27,920 nt of DNA from Bolinopsis microptera. Its lineage: Eukaryota > Ctenophora > Tentaculata > Lobata > Bolinopsidae. Below are positions 9,101 through 20,218 of this stretch, piece by piece. How positions within the stretch are numbered: the first letter of the stretch is position 1; each line of letters begins with the position of its first letter. Under the pieces are notes generated by a model, which was not told the origin of the DNA, made no database searches, and saw nothing but the letters and a program-made list of their open reading frames with translations. Both the position numbers and the translations under genes were made by a program. Where the stretch lies: positions 1 to 27,920 of the forward strand of contig NW_026971855.1 of NCBI RefSeq assembly GCF_026151205.1, written 5' to 3'.

Positions 9101-9943
9101 AAAACGTTTAAATTTCATTTTTATAATTCTCCCAAGACTCCTGTTAAGACAAATTGCGAATGTTTAGCTTTAAAACTACTCTGTTCTTAAAACAATTGTT
9201 TTAATCATCGAATACTGAAGAGTTCAATTCAATCCAAGGTAAATTGTTCAAATTATGAGTGATCATGAATGAAAAATGAATAATTTACACGTAAAATTTG
9301 CCTCAAAATTTGTCTTGAAAAATAACCATAACTCTGGCTATGATTTGAATTTTGAAAATTTAAAATGCTAGTGCCGCGCACAAAAATGTTCCGCGCATTT
9401 AAAACGTGTCGATAATGCGCCCAAACCAATGTCGCGTTGGATAATAGTATCCAAGCTGGTTGAATTCACAATTTTCATTTCTTGTTCCAGTTTGTAGCTT
9501 TGTGTGTTTATTGGTTTTATGCGTGCGCATATGTTGCGCGCTATCTATATATCTTACCGTTAAATGTACGTTTACAGATTTAATCGAGATCTCTGCGAGG
9601 CTTTCATAATTATGTATGATATAGCTTGATATGCTGTTACTTCAAATTGCTGTAATTTCTATTTATATTGACTGAAGTAGAGTACAAAATAAAATTATTT
9701 GCTCTCTAATTTTAAGGATGTCGACCTGCAACTGAAATTGAGTGATATTCGACTATTTCAATTTAGATTCGCTAGTCAACAAAATGATTGCTCACTCCGA
9801 AATAACGACTTTCAAGGAATGGTATGTACCCTATTATTTACAACAAGGCTCCCAGCATTATAGTAAAACATAGACAATAGACAATATTTTAATATAAACT
9901 ATAATTAATTTTTGACCGGGAACATTCTGCAGTTAACTTTGTC
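9101..9943. other. AT-rich non-coding DNA left of the satellite
   Basis: No gene recognised. A few GCGC-rich clusters (9375-9410, 9520-9542) interrupt otherwise AT-rich sequence. The last bases before the array, ctttgtc, resemble the end of a variant satellite unit (unit 10 ends tttgtc), so the array edge may be a decayed unit. Confidence 0.4.
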
Positions 9944-12900
9944 GTATTTTAAAACAAGTAACTCGGGCCCAGTTCGTAGAGAAGATGGATTTGCTGTATT
10001 TTAAAACAAGTAACTCGGGCCCAGTTCGTAGAGAAGATGGATTTGCTGTATTTTAAAACAAGTAACTCGGGCCCAGTTCGTAGAGAAGATGGATTTGCTG
10101 TATTTTAAAACAAGTAACTCGGGCCCAGTTCGTAGAGAAGATGGATTTGCTGTATTTTAAAACAAGTAACTCGGGCCCAGTTCGTAGAGAAGATGGATTT
10201 GCTGTATTTTAAAACAAAAAACTCGGGCCCAGTTCGTAGAGAAGATGGATTTGCTGTATTTTAAAACAAGTAACTCGGGCCCAGTTCGTAGAGAAGATGG
10301 ATTTGCTGTATTTTAAAACAAGTAACTCGGGCCCAGTTCGTAGAGAAGATGGATTTGCTGTATTTTAAAACAAGTAACTCGGGCCCAGTTCGTAGAGAAG
10401 ATGGATTTGCTGTATTTTAAAACAAGTAACTCGGGCCCAGTTCGTAGAGAAGATGGATTTGTCGTATTTTAAAACAAGTAACTCGGGCCCAGTTCGTAGA
10501 GAAGATGGATTTGCTGTATTTTAAAACAAGTAACTCGGGCCCAGTTCGTAGAGAAGATGGATTTGCTGTATTTTAAAACAAGTAACTCGGGCCCAGTTCG
10601 TAGAGAAGATGGATTTGCTGTATTTTAAAACAAGTAACTCGGGCCCAGTTCGTAGAGAAGATGGATTTGCTGTATTTTAAAACAAGTAACTCGGGCCCAG
10701 TTCGTAGAGAAGATGGATTTGCTGTATTTTAAAACAAAAAACTCGGGCCCAGTTCGTAGAGAAGATGGATTTGCTGTATTTTAAAACAAGTAACTCGGGC
10801 CCAGTTCGTAGAGAAGATGGATTTGCTGTATTTTAAAACAAGTAACTCGGGCCCAGTTCGTAGAGAAGATGGATTTGCTGTATTTTAAAACAAGTAACTC
10901 GGGCCCAGTTCGTAGAGAAGATGGATTTGCTGTATTTTAAAACAAGTAACTCGGGCCCAGTTCGTAGAGAAGATGGATTTGCTGTATTTTAAAACAAGTA
11001 ACTCGGGCCCAGTTCGTAGAGAAGATGGATTTGCTGTATTTTAAAACAAGTAACTCGGGCCCAGTTCGTAGAGAAGATGGATTTGCTGTATTTTAAAACA
11101 AGTAACTCGGGCCCAGTTCGTAGAGAAGATGGATTTGCTGTATTTTAAAACAAGTAACTCGGGCCCAGTTCGTAGATAAGATGGATTTGCTGTATTTTAA
11201 AACAAGTAACTCGGGCCCAGTTCGTAGAGAAGATGGATTTGCTGTATTTTAAAACAAGTAACTCGGGCCCAGTTCGTAGAGAAGATGGATTTGCTGTATT
11301 TTAAAACAAGTAACTCGGGCCCAGTTCGTAGAGAAGATGGATTTGCTGTATTTTAAAACAAGTAACTCGGGCCCAGTTCGTAGAGAAGATGGATTTGCTG
11401 TATTTTAAAACAAGTAACTCGGGCCCAGTTCGTAGATAAGATGGATTTGCTGTATTTTAAAACAAGTAACTCGGGCCCAGTTCGTAGAGAAGATGGATTT
11501 GCTGTATTTTAAAACAAGTAACTCGGGCCCAGTTCGTAGAGAAGATGGATTTGCTGTATTTTAAAACAAGTAACTCGGGCCCAGTTCGTAGAGAAGATGG
11601 ATTTGCTGTATTTTAAAACAAGTAACTCGGGCCCAGTTCGTAGAGAAGATGGATTTGCTGTATTTTAAAACAAGTAACTCGGGCCCAGTTCGTAGAGAAG
11701 ATGGCTTTGCTGTATTTTAAAACAAGTAACTCGGGCCCAGTTCGTAGAGAAGATGGATTTGCTGTATTTTAAAACAAGTAACTCGGGCCCAGTTCGTAGA
11801 GAAGATGGATTTGCTGTATTTTAAAACAAGTAACTCGGGCCCAGTTCGTAGAGAAGATGGATTTGCTGTATTTTAAAACAAGTAACTCGGGCCCAGTTCG
11901 TAGAGAAGATGGATTTGCTGTATTTTAAAACAAGTAACTCGGGCCCAGTTCGTAGAGAAGATGGCTTTGCTGTATTTTAAAACAAGTAACTCGGGCCCAG
12001 TTCGTAGAGAAGATGGATTTGCTGTATTTTAAAACAAGTAACTCGGGCCCAGTTCGTAGAGAAGATGGATTTGCTGTATTTTAAAACAAGTAACTCGGGC
12101 CCAGTTCGTAGAGAAGATGGATTTGCTGTATTTTAAAACAAGTAACTCGGGCCCAGTTCGTAGAGAAGATGGATTTGCTGTATTTTAAAACAAGTAACTC
12201 GGGCCCAGTTCGTAGAGAAGATGGATTTGCTGTATTTTAAAACAAGTAACTCGGGCCCAGTTCGTAGAGAAGATGGATTTGCTGTATTTTAAAACAAGTA
12301 ACTCGGGCCCAGTTCGTAGAGAAGATGGATTTGCTGTATTTTAAAACAAGTAACTCGGGCCCAGTTCGTAGAGAAGATGGATTTGCTGTATTTTAAAACA
12401 AGTAACTCGGGCCCAGTTCGTAGAGAAGATGGATTTGCTGTATTTTAAAACAAGTAACTCGGGCCCAGTTCGTAGAGAAGATGGATTTGCTGTATTTTAA
12501 AACAAGTAACTCGGGCCCAGTTCGTAGAGAAGATGGATTTGCTGTATTTTAAAACAAGTAACTCGGGCCCAGTTCGTAGAGAAGATGGATTTGCTGTATT
12601 TTAAAACAAGTAACTCGGGCCCAGTTCGTAGAGAAGATGGATTTGCTGTATTTTAAAACAAGTAACTCGGGCCCAGTTCGTAGAGAAGATGGATTTGCTG
12701 TATTTTAAAACAAGTAACTCGGGCCCAGTTCGTAGAGAAGATGGATTTGCTGTATTTTAAAACAAGTAACTCGGGCCCAGTTCGTAGAGAAGATGGATTT
12801 GCTGTATTTTAAAACAAGTAACTCGGGCCCAGTTCGTAGAGAAGATGGATTTGCTGTATTTTAAAACAAGTAACTCGGGCCCAGTTCGTAGAGAAGATGG

Positions 12901-14675
12901 ATTTGCTGTATTTTAAAACAAGTAACTCGGGCCCAGTTCGTAGAGAAGATGGATTTGCTGTATTTTAAAACAAGTAACTCGGGCCCAGTTCGTAGAGAAG
13001 ATGGATTTGCTGTATTTTAAAACAAGTAACTCGGGCCCAGTTCGTAGAGAAGATGGATTTGCTGTATTTTAAAACAAGTAACTCGGGCCCAGTTCGTAGA
13101 TAAGATGGATTTGCTGTATTTTAAAACAAGTAACTCGGGCCCAGTTCGTAGAGAAGATGGATTTGCTGTATTTTAAAACAAGTAACTCGGGCCCAGTTCG
13201 TAGAGAAGATGGATTTGCTGTATTTTAAAACAAGTAACTCGGGCCCAGTTCGTAGAGAAGATGGATTTGCTGTATTTTAAAACAAGTAACTCGGGCCCAG
13301 TTCGTAGAGAAGATGGATTTGCTGTATTTTAAAACAAGTAACTCGGGCCCAGTTCGTAGAGAAGATGGCTTTGCTGTATTTTAAAACAAGTAACTCGGGC
13401 CCAGTTCGTAGAGAAGATGGATTTGCTGTATTTTAAAACAAGTAACTCGGGCCCAGTTCGTAGAGAAGATGGATTTGCTGTATTTTAAAACAAGTAACTC
13501 GGGCCCAGTTCGTAGAGAAGATGGATTTGCTGTATTTTAAAACAAGTAACTCGGGCCCAGTTCGTAGAGAAGATGGATTTGCTGTATTTTAAAACAAGTA
13601 ACTCGGGCCCAGTTCGTAGAGAAGATGGCTTTGCTGTATTTTAAAACAAGTAACTCGGGCCCAGTTCGTAGAGAAGATGGATTTGCTGTATTTTAAAACA
13701 AGTAACTCGGGCCCAGTTCGTAGAGAAGATGGATTTGCTGTATTTTAAAACAAGTAACTCGGGCCCAGTTCGTAGAGAAGATGGATTTGCTGTATTTTAA
13801 AACAAGTAACTCGGGCCCAGTTCGTAGAGAAGATGGATTTGCTGTATTTTAAAACAAGTAACTCGGGCCCAGTTCGTAGAGAAGATGGATTTGCTGTATT
13901 TTAAAACAAGTAACTCGGGCCCAGTTCGTAGAGAAGATGGATTTGCTGTATTTTAAAACAAGTAACTCGGGCCCAGTTCGTAGAGAAGATGGATTTGCTG
14001 TATTTTAAAACAAGTAACTCGGGCCCAGTTCGTAGAGAAGATGGATTTGCTGTATTTTAAAACAAGTAACTCGGGCCCAGTTCGTAGAGAAGATGGATTT
14101 GCTGTATTTTAAAACAAGTAACTCGGGCCCAGTTCGTAGAGAAGATGGATTTGCTGTATTTTAAAACAAGTAACTCGGGCCCAGTTCGTAGAGAAGATGG
14201 ATTTGCTGTATTTTAAAACAAGTAACTCGGGCCCAGTTCGTAGAGAAGATGGATTTGCTGTATTTTAAAACAAGTAACTCGGGCCCAGTTCGTAGAGAAG
14301 ATGGATTTGCTGTATTTTAAAACAAGTAACTCGGGCCCAGTTCGTAGAGAAGATGGATTTGCTGTATTTTAAAACAAGTAACTCGGGCCCAGTTCGTAGA
14401 TAAGATGGATTTGCTGTATTTTAAAACAAGTAACTCGGGCCCAGTTCGTAGAGAAGATGGATTTGCTGTATTTTAAAACAAGTAACTCGGGCCCAGTTCG
14501 TAGAGAAGATGGATTTGCTGTATTTTAAAACAAGTAACTCGGGCCCAGTTCGTAGAGAAGATGGATTTGCTGTATTTTAAAACAAGTAACTCGGGCCCAG
14601 TTCGTAGAGAAGATGGATTTGCTGTATTTTAAAACAAGTAACTCGGGCCCAGTTCGTAGAGAAGATGGATTTGCT
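9944..14675 (+). repeat. 52-bp satellite/minisatellite array, 91 units
   Basis: Each unit is 52 bp, starting gtattttaaaacaagtaact, then cgggcccagttcgtagagaa and gatggatttgct. By position there are exactly 91 units (4732 bp) with no insertion or deletion. Only four kinds of variant were seen: gt to aa in units 6 and 16; final gct to gtc in unit 10; gagaag to gataag in units 24, 29, 61 and 86; ggattt to ggcttt in units 34, 39, 66 and 71. 52 is not a multiple of 3 and the units carry stops, so this is not coding. The units are directly adjoining with no variable spacers, so it is not a CRISPR array. Confidence 0.98.
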
Positions 14676-15240
14676 GTAGTTGTCAGTTTACGGACAAATA
14701 AAGTCGAAAAGCATTAATCACAATATGTTTTAGGCTGTCCCAAAATTTCGGATTCTTTTTCTGGAGTTTGAAATTGGCGGGAATTTTAAAACTCTCGTTG
14801 TGGCCTGGTACCAAACCAATATTTTCAGCGCAGAGTTTTAGCGCGCGCCGAGAGCACACGCGTATTTTTGCATTGAAGTCGCGCGTTATTTGCACGTGCA
14901 CTTCTACAGATTAAAATTAGGAGAGGGCCCTTACTGCTTACATTACTAAGTTGTTATGTAGTAATATTGTGAATTTGTCCGAAACTGGAAACAAATCTTG
15001 TAAAATTTTACGAATAGAAGTTATAGTATTACTTGACTGTAAAAATTTACTGAGTTTCACTTCCATATTTCAGGATCCGACCGCTGATATTAAAATTGAA
15101 GAGTTAGATTTCATTGGAACATAGAATTACTGTAATGGAAAATAAAACAGGTCTTGCTGAGGATGAAGAAATGTTATGTGGGGAGAAAATGGGCTACTGG
15201 AAGTGGACCTTCTTAAACAAAGACGACTTTCACAAAATGT
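14676..15240. other. Non-coding DNA right of the satellite
   Basis: No convincing gene. A GC-rich cluster at 14835-14900 (cagcgcagag, gcgcgcgccgag, gcacgtgcac) resembles other decayed GC-rich elements. A splice-acceptor-like ttccatatttcag at 15062-15073 is followed by a short open stretch (DPTADIKIEELDFIGT, then stop) that could be a terminal exon, but I do not recognise it. Confidence 0.35.
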
Positions 15241-15242
15241 TT

Positions 15243-15335
15243 AAAAGATCACGGTCGCGGCATCGAACCCTGGACGCTTCCCCTGCCACGGTCAGACACT
15301 CGAGATTAGTACTAGTAGTGTGCGCTACTCGAGCT
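15243..15335 (-). repeat. Possible tRNA-derived SINE fragment
   Basis: The minus strand carries GGTTCGATGCC (15262-15272), which fits the pol III B-box consensus GGTTCRANNCC. About 48 nt further upstream on that strand is TAGCGCACACTACTAGTA, a weak A-box-like sequence. The 5-bp T-arm stem of a real tRNA does not form, so this is not a tRNA gene. A tRNA-derived SINE relic is possible. Confidence 0.3.
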
Positions 15336-15349
15336 GTTGATATATGAGT

Positions 15350-15870
15350 TCTTCGGTGTTATTTATATAATTGTAATATGTAATGACTGACAGTGCGAGA
15401 TATCTTTTTTTGTTTCTATTTGATGTGTTTAGTGTTTTTGTTGCATTCTAATATAAACCGCGTATTAGTTTCGTGTCAATTTTAAATTTGATAAGTTTAT
15501 CTTTAAACTGTATTTATTAGCAGTAATAGTTACATTTTGGTATTACACCTATATTTATTATTGTAATACTGTTGTATAATGCTGTTTCTTCCTCATTGTA
15601 GCTTACATATAGGATAGCATACTTTGCTCTAATTTTTAATCACAGTTGACAATACTTGATTAGGGTTAATGATTGTACGCGTTTGAAATCTTGATTTGAT
15701 ATCATTATAACCTTTACTAATGTTCAGATGAATGAATTTGATGTTTTATTTTTCCACGGCACTATTGAAAATCCTTTAAGGGATAGAATCGGCACTGTCA
15801 AATATCTTTAAAAGGTTGGTAAACGGAATTACAGTTGATCTCCTGACAAATTTATGTCGAAAATTTGTTT
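15350..15870. other. AT-rich non-coding DNA
   Basis: No gene or repeat recognised. Confidence 0.4.
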
Positions 15871-16140
15871 TAACACGCGCAGCAATATGAAGCCCGCGGC
15901 TTTCGCCGGGGTGCTGGGGTCCTCAGGTAACGCGCTACAATAAACATAAGTACAAAGCTGTATTATGTTTTGAAAATTATCTACCCCACAGTTAATTGAC
16001 GATGTCAATTCATGGCAGCTCGGCGCGGCACAGTAGCGCATCTCGCCGATCTAGCCAGAAGCCTTTTTTTGTCTCTGTGAGAAGCCTTTTTAAGTGCGCG
16101 GCGCGGCACAGTATAAACGCATCGAGTTACAACCCCACAG
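15871..16140 (+). repeat. Composite of GC-rich short repeats, second site
   Basis: Holds gctggggtcctcaggtaac (the end of the TTACCTG MITE family, about 15912-15931), then aattgacgatgtcaattcat, ggcagctcggcgcggcacag and gtgcgcggcgcggcacagta. The last three have the same order as 8881-9003. A 24-bp direct repeat of agaagcctttt(t) around 16056-16092 separates the two gcgcggcacag modules here, where the other copy has gctcagagaatcctcattga. It lies on the far side of the satellite from its relatives. Confidence 0.65.
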
Positions 16141-18170
16141 TTTAGTTTTAAGCCGCGCCATATAGTTGTATAAGTGGTCCCGCAAAATTTAAATATTGTT
16201 CGATGATTATTCACTCAATACTGTGTACTGGATTTTTTATTGAATACAGCATGAATTAAATTTGTTGATAAACCAGTATAGCAATGATGGTAGAGGTATC
16301 AGTTTTGAGATGAGCTGGTCGATTGCTTACTTGTTACTAAAACTGCTCGTTCTAAGAAAATATATCTGCAATGTGCAATCTTCTTTTGAATCACATAAAT
16401 AAATAGACGACTGATATTCGTTGGATTCCCAAACAGTTGAAAGTATGTACCCAAACAATCGCCCATGTATTGGTATGTCCCATACACGACGGTAGAGTGA
16501 AGTAAACTAAGTAAAACAAAATTAAGCGCTTAATGGTGCCAGACGCTTATCCATTGCTCATTCTATCTTACATACTGTCGTGTGGAAGCCGTGGATCAGA
16601 ACAATTGTTACAGTGCACTACTGCGTACGTGTATCGAAGGGCAACCTTTCAAGATTCAATATCTTTTGGCAGGGTCCTTACTCCTTCTCCATTCAGCTCT
16701 CAATCATTTGATTTGATTGATTGAGGAGCACTACCCGAATGCATTACTCGGCACTAACGCCTTAAAATCTTTAATTACAATCGAATATAAATATATGCAC
16801 ACAATGTATAAAATATTAATAATGTATAAAATATGATTATGCTATTAGCAAATTTAAATAGTACTATTAAGAATTTTAAATAACTCTTATCTCTTGACTT
16901 AAATTCAGAACAGCGATACAGGGTCTGAAGAATGCGCGGTGATATTTGTATCTTTTAAAAGTTGTTAATGACAGTGAAATTGCGCGGTATCGATAGCATT
17001 GTAAAAAATGATCGAAGATAGTCATATTTCGTTATGAGGTTAAAGTTTTGTTGCTCGTTATTATGATCGACGTATGTTGTACCAAATTATTTAAATTTCT
17101 AAAAGTACGAAATTTGAGTTGTTCCAGTCCTTGTCATCCGGGTAAAGTTCTTGTGCAGTAAGCACATGCTTGCTGACTGTAGACTTGATTGAATCATGGC
17201 TTTCCTGACCATTTAACTGATTCAACTCTTGGATTGATGGCTCAAGAGGCTGTGAGAAATATCTCACTCAAGTCAGAAAATAGAAAGCTGCATTTTGTTC
17301 TATTTGATCTTTGTATCCAAGTATCTATGCATATTGTTCTAACGTTGTAGAAGTAATTGTTTATTAACAATTTTAATGCAGTCACGTCACTCAGATAGGT
17401 TTTATACATTTTAACAAGGAGCGTTTTCATCGACATGACACATTCTGCCCACAATAAGGAACCATAGTTGTTTCAACAATCTGAGTGTATAGATTTATTA
17501 TTTTTATTCCGTACAGTGCATGGTAATGTACTGTAAACCATACTGTACTGTATCGAATTAGTTACCATCCGATCACAAGGCCGTTCTAATAACCACTAGC
17601 CATCAATTGGACCCCACAGCCCTGTACCAGAGAGATCTAGTGTTGCCTTTTCAGAAGGGTGCCCCTCTTCCGAATTGTAGGTCTTTTATGAGGAATCGTT
17701 GGATTTGGCAAAATGTACCTCATCCCAGCAATATTCACTGTCAAAACAAGGTTAACTGACAGTACACACACACTTTAAATTTTAAGTGTTTGGATTTAAC
17801 AAACATCCATTTACGCTTTTTTGTTGTTGATATACCATATTTAAAGAGTAATCTTATTTTACATGGAAGAGCTCTAGTTCCTTCTTTTTTAAGCTAGAGT
17901 AGCTACTCAAAAAGACTTTTTTGTTCAGAGCTTAGCCAAATGATCAAATGGGTGGAATGAGACTTAACAGATGCTTCTAAGGTCATCCAAAAATATTGTT
18001 TTGTGTAAAATTCATCAGGTTTGTGTGAAATTTTCTGCTGTGATTTCCTTCAGTGCAGTTTTAAAAATTTCCAGAAAGAGAAGTTGTGCATTTCAATAGG
18101 CATGACTCTTTTTTGTAAATATAGCCATTCTAGGAGAATTCTTGAACAAATAAATTGTGTGTAGATGTAC
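16141..18170. other. Intergenic DNA upstream of SSR3
   Basis: About 2 kb without a gene that I recognise on either strand. The short open frames here (for example 16299-16487 and 17242-17454, minus) have no familiar motifs and no supporting splice context. Confidence 0.4.
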
Positions 18171-18173
18171 TTC

Positions 18174-18362
18174 AGTATAACCCTGATTTAACGTGTCTCA
18201 ATTCACTGCAAACCCTGATATACCGTGGCCATTTCTTTTACTTCAAATAGGGCTTTACATGTTTAATGTAAACAAACAAAACCCCAATTTACCGCAAACC
18301 CTGATTTACTGCAGATGTTTCCTTTCCCCAAACTCCACGGTAAATCATGGTTTTATTGTACT
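18174..18362. mobile_element. Possible pogo-like MITE with subterminal repeats
   Basis: The left end cagtataaccctgatttaac (18174-18193) is mirrored by acggtaaatcatggttttat at the right, whose inverse is ataaaaccatgatttaccgt. The motif aaccctgat(t/a)ta(a/c)cg recurs at 18180, 18211, 18282 (diverged) and 18297. CAGT-type ends and TA-rich flanks recall pogo/Tigger elements. There is no transposase, and target-site duplication could not be confirmed. Confidence 0.4.
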
Positions 18363-18442
18363 TTGGAAAATATCACTTCTTTCATTGACTATTTTACTAT
18401 TAAATCTCACTTGCTAAAAATATTGAATTTCAAATATTAACA

Positions 18443-18459
18443 ACCCAACCTTCCTTCAG
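18443..18459 (+). promoter_or_regulatory. Splice acceptor just upstream of the SSR3 start codon
   Basis: A pyrimidine-rich tract (cccaaccttccttcag) ends in AG at 18458-18459, 8 nt before the ATG at 18468. It would serve either a 5'-UTR intron or spliced-leader addition. No matching 5'-UTR exon can be identified from sequence alone. Confidence 0.45.
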
Positions 18460-18467
18460 TAGCAACC

Positions 18468-19019
18468 ATGTCTGCACCCCTTACTGCGGAAGAAGAGATC
18501 CTGTTGGCTGATTTCTCTAGAACCGTCCCCAGGAGTACTTCCATCCTCTTCCATCTCAATGCTCTGTTTGTCTCAGCATTGCCAATGTGGTTGTTCTGGA
18601 GAATCCAGCAGCTGGAGCTGAACACCTACGGTATCATGTTTGGTATTGTCACCATCATCTCCACATTCCTCTTGTCTCTTGCATACAAGAATGTTAAATA
18701 TTCTCTTAAACATAAGATTGCACAGAGAAGACACGCTGGAGTTACCGCTGAGGTTATGCAGCAGGTTGCTGATGCTTCCAGCGAGAAGAAGAAGACAGTA
18801 AAGAAGGAGAAGGACGACAGAGTCCTCTTCAAGAAGACCGAAGTTGCTGATCTGGAAGCTACTCACTTCAGCATTTTCTACAACAACGCTCTCTTCCTCT
18901 TCCTCACTATCATCCTTAGTTTCTACGTCCTGAAAAATTTCAGTCCCGGTGCCAACTACCTCGGATCCTCTGTTACCTCTGCTTGTGTTGTCGCTTTCCT
19001 GTCCACTAGCTCCGGTTAA
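18468..19019 (+). CDS. SSR3: Translocon-associated protein subunit gamma (TRAP-gamma / SSR3)
   Basis: A subunit of the TRAP complex in the ER membrane, which associates with the Sec61 translocon and aids translocation of a subset of secretory proteins. The 183-residue product is close to the usual length of about 185 and ends in a natural stop. Conserved signatures include LLADFSRTV (12-20), SLAYKNVKYSLKHKIAQRR (70-88), KKEKDDRVLFKKTEVADLEA (112-131) and THFSIFYNNALFLFL (132-146). Four hydrophobic segments (about 26-46, 54-73, 136-155, 163-181) match the family's four-helix topology, with a basic, lysine-rich cytosolic loop at 75-125. The first ATG after a splice-acceptor-like site gives the family N-terminus, with acidic residues before LLADF. 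The coding region is one exon, with no intron signal inside. The 3' UTR has overlapping AATAAA signals at 19144-19153. Confidence 0.96.
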   Translation: MSAPLTAEEEILLADFSRTVPRSTSILFHLNALFVSALPMWLFWRIQQLELNTYGIMFGIVTIISTFLLSLAYKNVKYSLKHKIAQRRHAGVTAEVMQQVADASSEKKKTVKKEKDDRVLFKKTEVADLEATHFSIFYNNALFLFLTIILSFYVLKNFSPGANYLGSSVTSACVVAFLSTSSG

Positions 19020-19143
19020 ATTACATAGACCTTAATTATTAACTAGGGACACAGCATAATATAATTATAATGCTATACCTACATTGATTGTACTAGACTG
19101 GGTAACTGTATATGGTTCTTTTTATCAGATTTTAACACTTGAT

Positions 19144-19153
19144 AATAAATAAA
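19144..19153 (+). terminator. SSR3 polyadenylation signals
   Basis: Two overlapping AATAAA hexamers (aataaataaa) lie about 125 nt after the SSR3 stop codon, a normal 3'-UTR length for a short housekeeping transcript. Confidence 0.7.
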
Positions 19154-19179
19154 TATAACCTATGTTGAAAAATGTCTGT

Positions 19180-20218
19180 AATATTAAACATTTACGAACA
19201 TTTTTAACATACACTCACATGTTCCCATTTCGCTTCTGGCTTAACACTAAGTTCTTCCTATACCTAGTCTTGTTGATAAACTTGAAAAAACAAATATAGT
19301 TTGTATACAGTTTCTGTTGTTGTTGTTGAAATGATATTGTGTTCATAGTTTTATTGACATTTGGGTTGAAAGATTATGCTGTCTCATTGCTTTCAAACAG
19401 TCACTTCTCAAAATTGATCATTGTCTCTTTTAAAAATTGAACCGTCACATTCTCAATATTCTGTAAATATTCAATATTCATGTTGCTATGGTGCCAATTT
19501 AGAATTCCCCAGAATTCTTATCTGATGAACCAGCTCAATATAACCCACAATCCACATACACACTGCCACATATAATTATTAAACGTTATTCTAACTTCAT
19601 TTCAATCCATCTGAGCTGTACTTACTTAACACAACATTTACAAACTGATAAGATCACCCCAAATAAACACCTTGCACCCACACACCTCACGAGTCTCACA
19701 ATGTAACTTGATACATCACATAGCATACCACGGTAAGCCACGTGTTAAGTCACGTGATAAGTCACACACTCGCTCCCTTACTCACACCACCATTTCGGTT
19801 CCTCTCTCTCTCTGTGTTTCGTAGACGTGGCCTCTTGTGACATCATGTTGCAAGTCATGTGTTGCTTTATTGGGGGGTTAGTGTACAGTGTGTGTGTTTG
19901 TGTGCTATTGTTATGTTTCATCTTTGTATTCTATGATGTCTAAAACTTGCTGGCGTTTATTGTTATTGTTCAAGCCCTTTTAGCAGTGTGATTGGTTTTT
20001 ACGCTCCATTTGCATTCCATGGTATCAAAGTTGTTTTAAGTTAAATGACAGGAAGCAAAATTACTAATGATCTTGGCAGCTGTCCAACGAAATGTGGCTA
20101 ATGTTTATTTAGCACAAGTGTGACACAACTCAATCTAGCTACAACTACTCACCACTTTAACTCTTACGTTTAATTGTAATATCACTTGTAAATACTCGCC
20201 TGTAAACACATTGTTGTT
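19180..20218 (+). promoter_or_regulatory. Region upstream of Arf first exon 1a; likely promoter
   Basis: No gene. It holds two CACGTG E-box palindromes 12 bp apart (19739-19744, 19751-19756), a CT-rich initiator-like tract (19801-19813), a CRE-like tgacatca (19838-19845) and an inverted CCAAT (attgg, 19869). These lie 350-480 bp before the 1a start codon. Promoter function is inferred from position only. CACGTG also occurs elsewhere in the window. Confidence 0.35.

Noticed and set aside
8909-9190. 93-residue open frame starting MAARRGTVAHLADLA
   Set aside because: It consists of interspersed repeat modules whose other copies are read in other frames and strands (also near 16005-16214); no protein family signature.
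9944-14675. CRISPR-like array
   Set aside because: Units are contiguous and identical with no unique spacers, and the context is eukaryotic; it is a satellite.
15114-15347. 77-residue open frame (MEHRITVMENK...)
   Set aside because: Its 3' half overlaps the tRNA-like repeat on the other strand, and the sequence matches no family I know.
18573-18866. Minus-strand open frames opposite SSR3
   Set aside because: Shadows of the SSR3 coding sequence.
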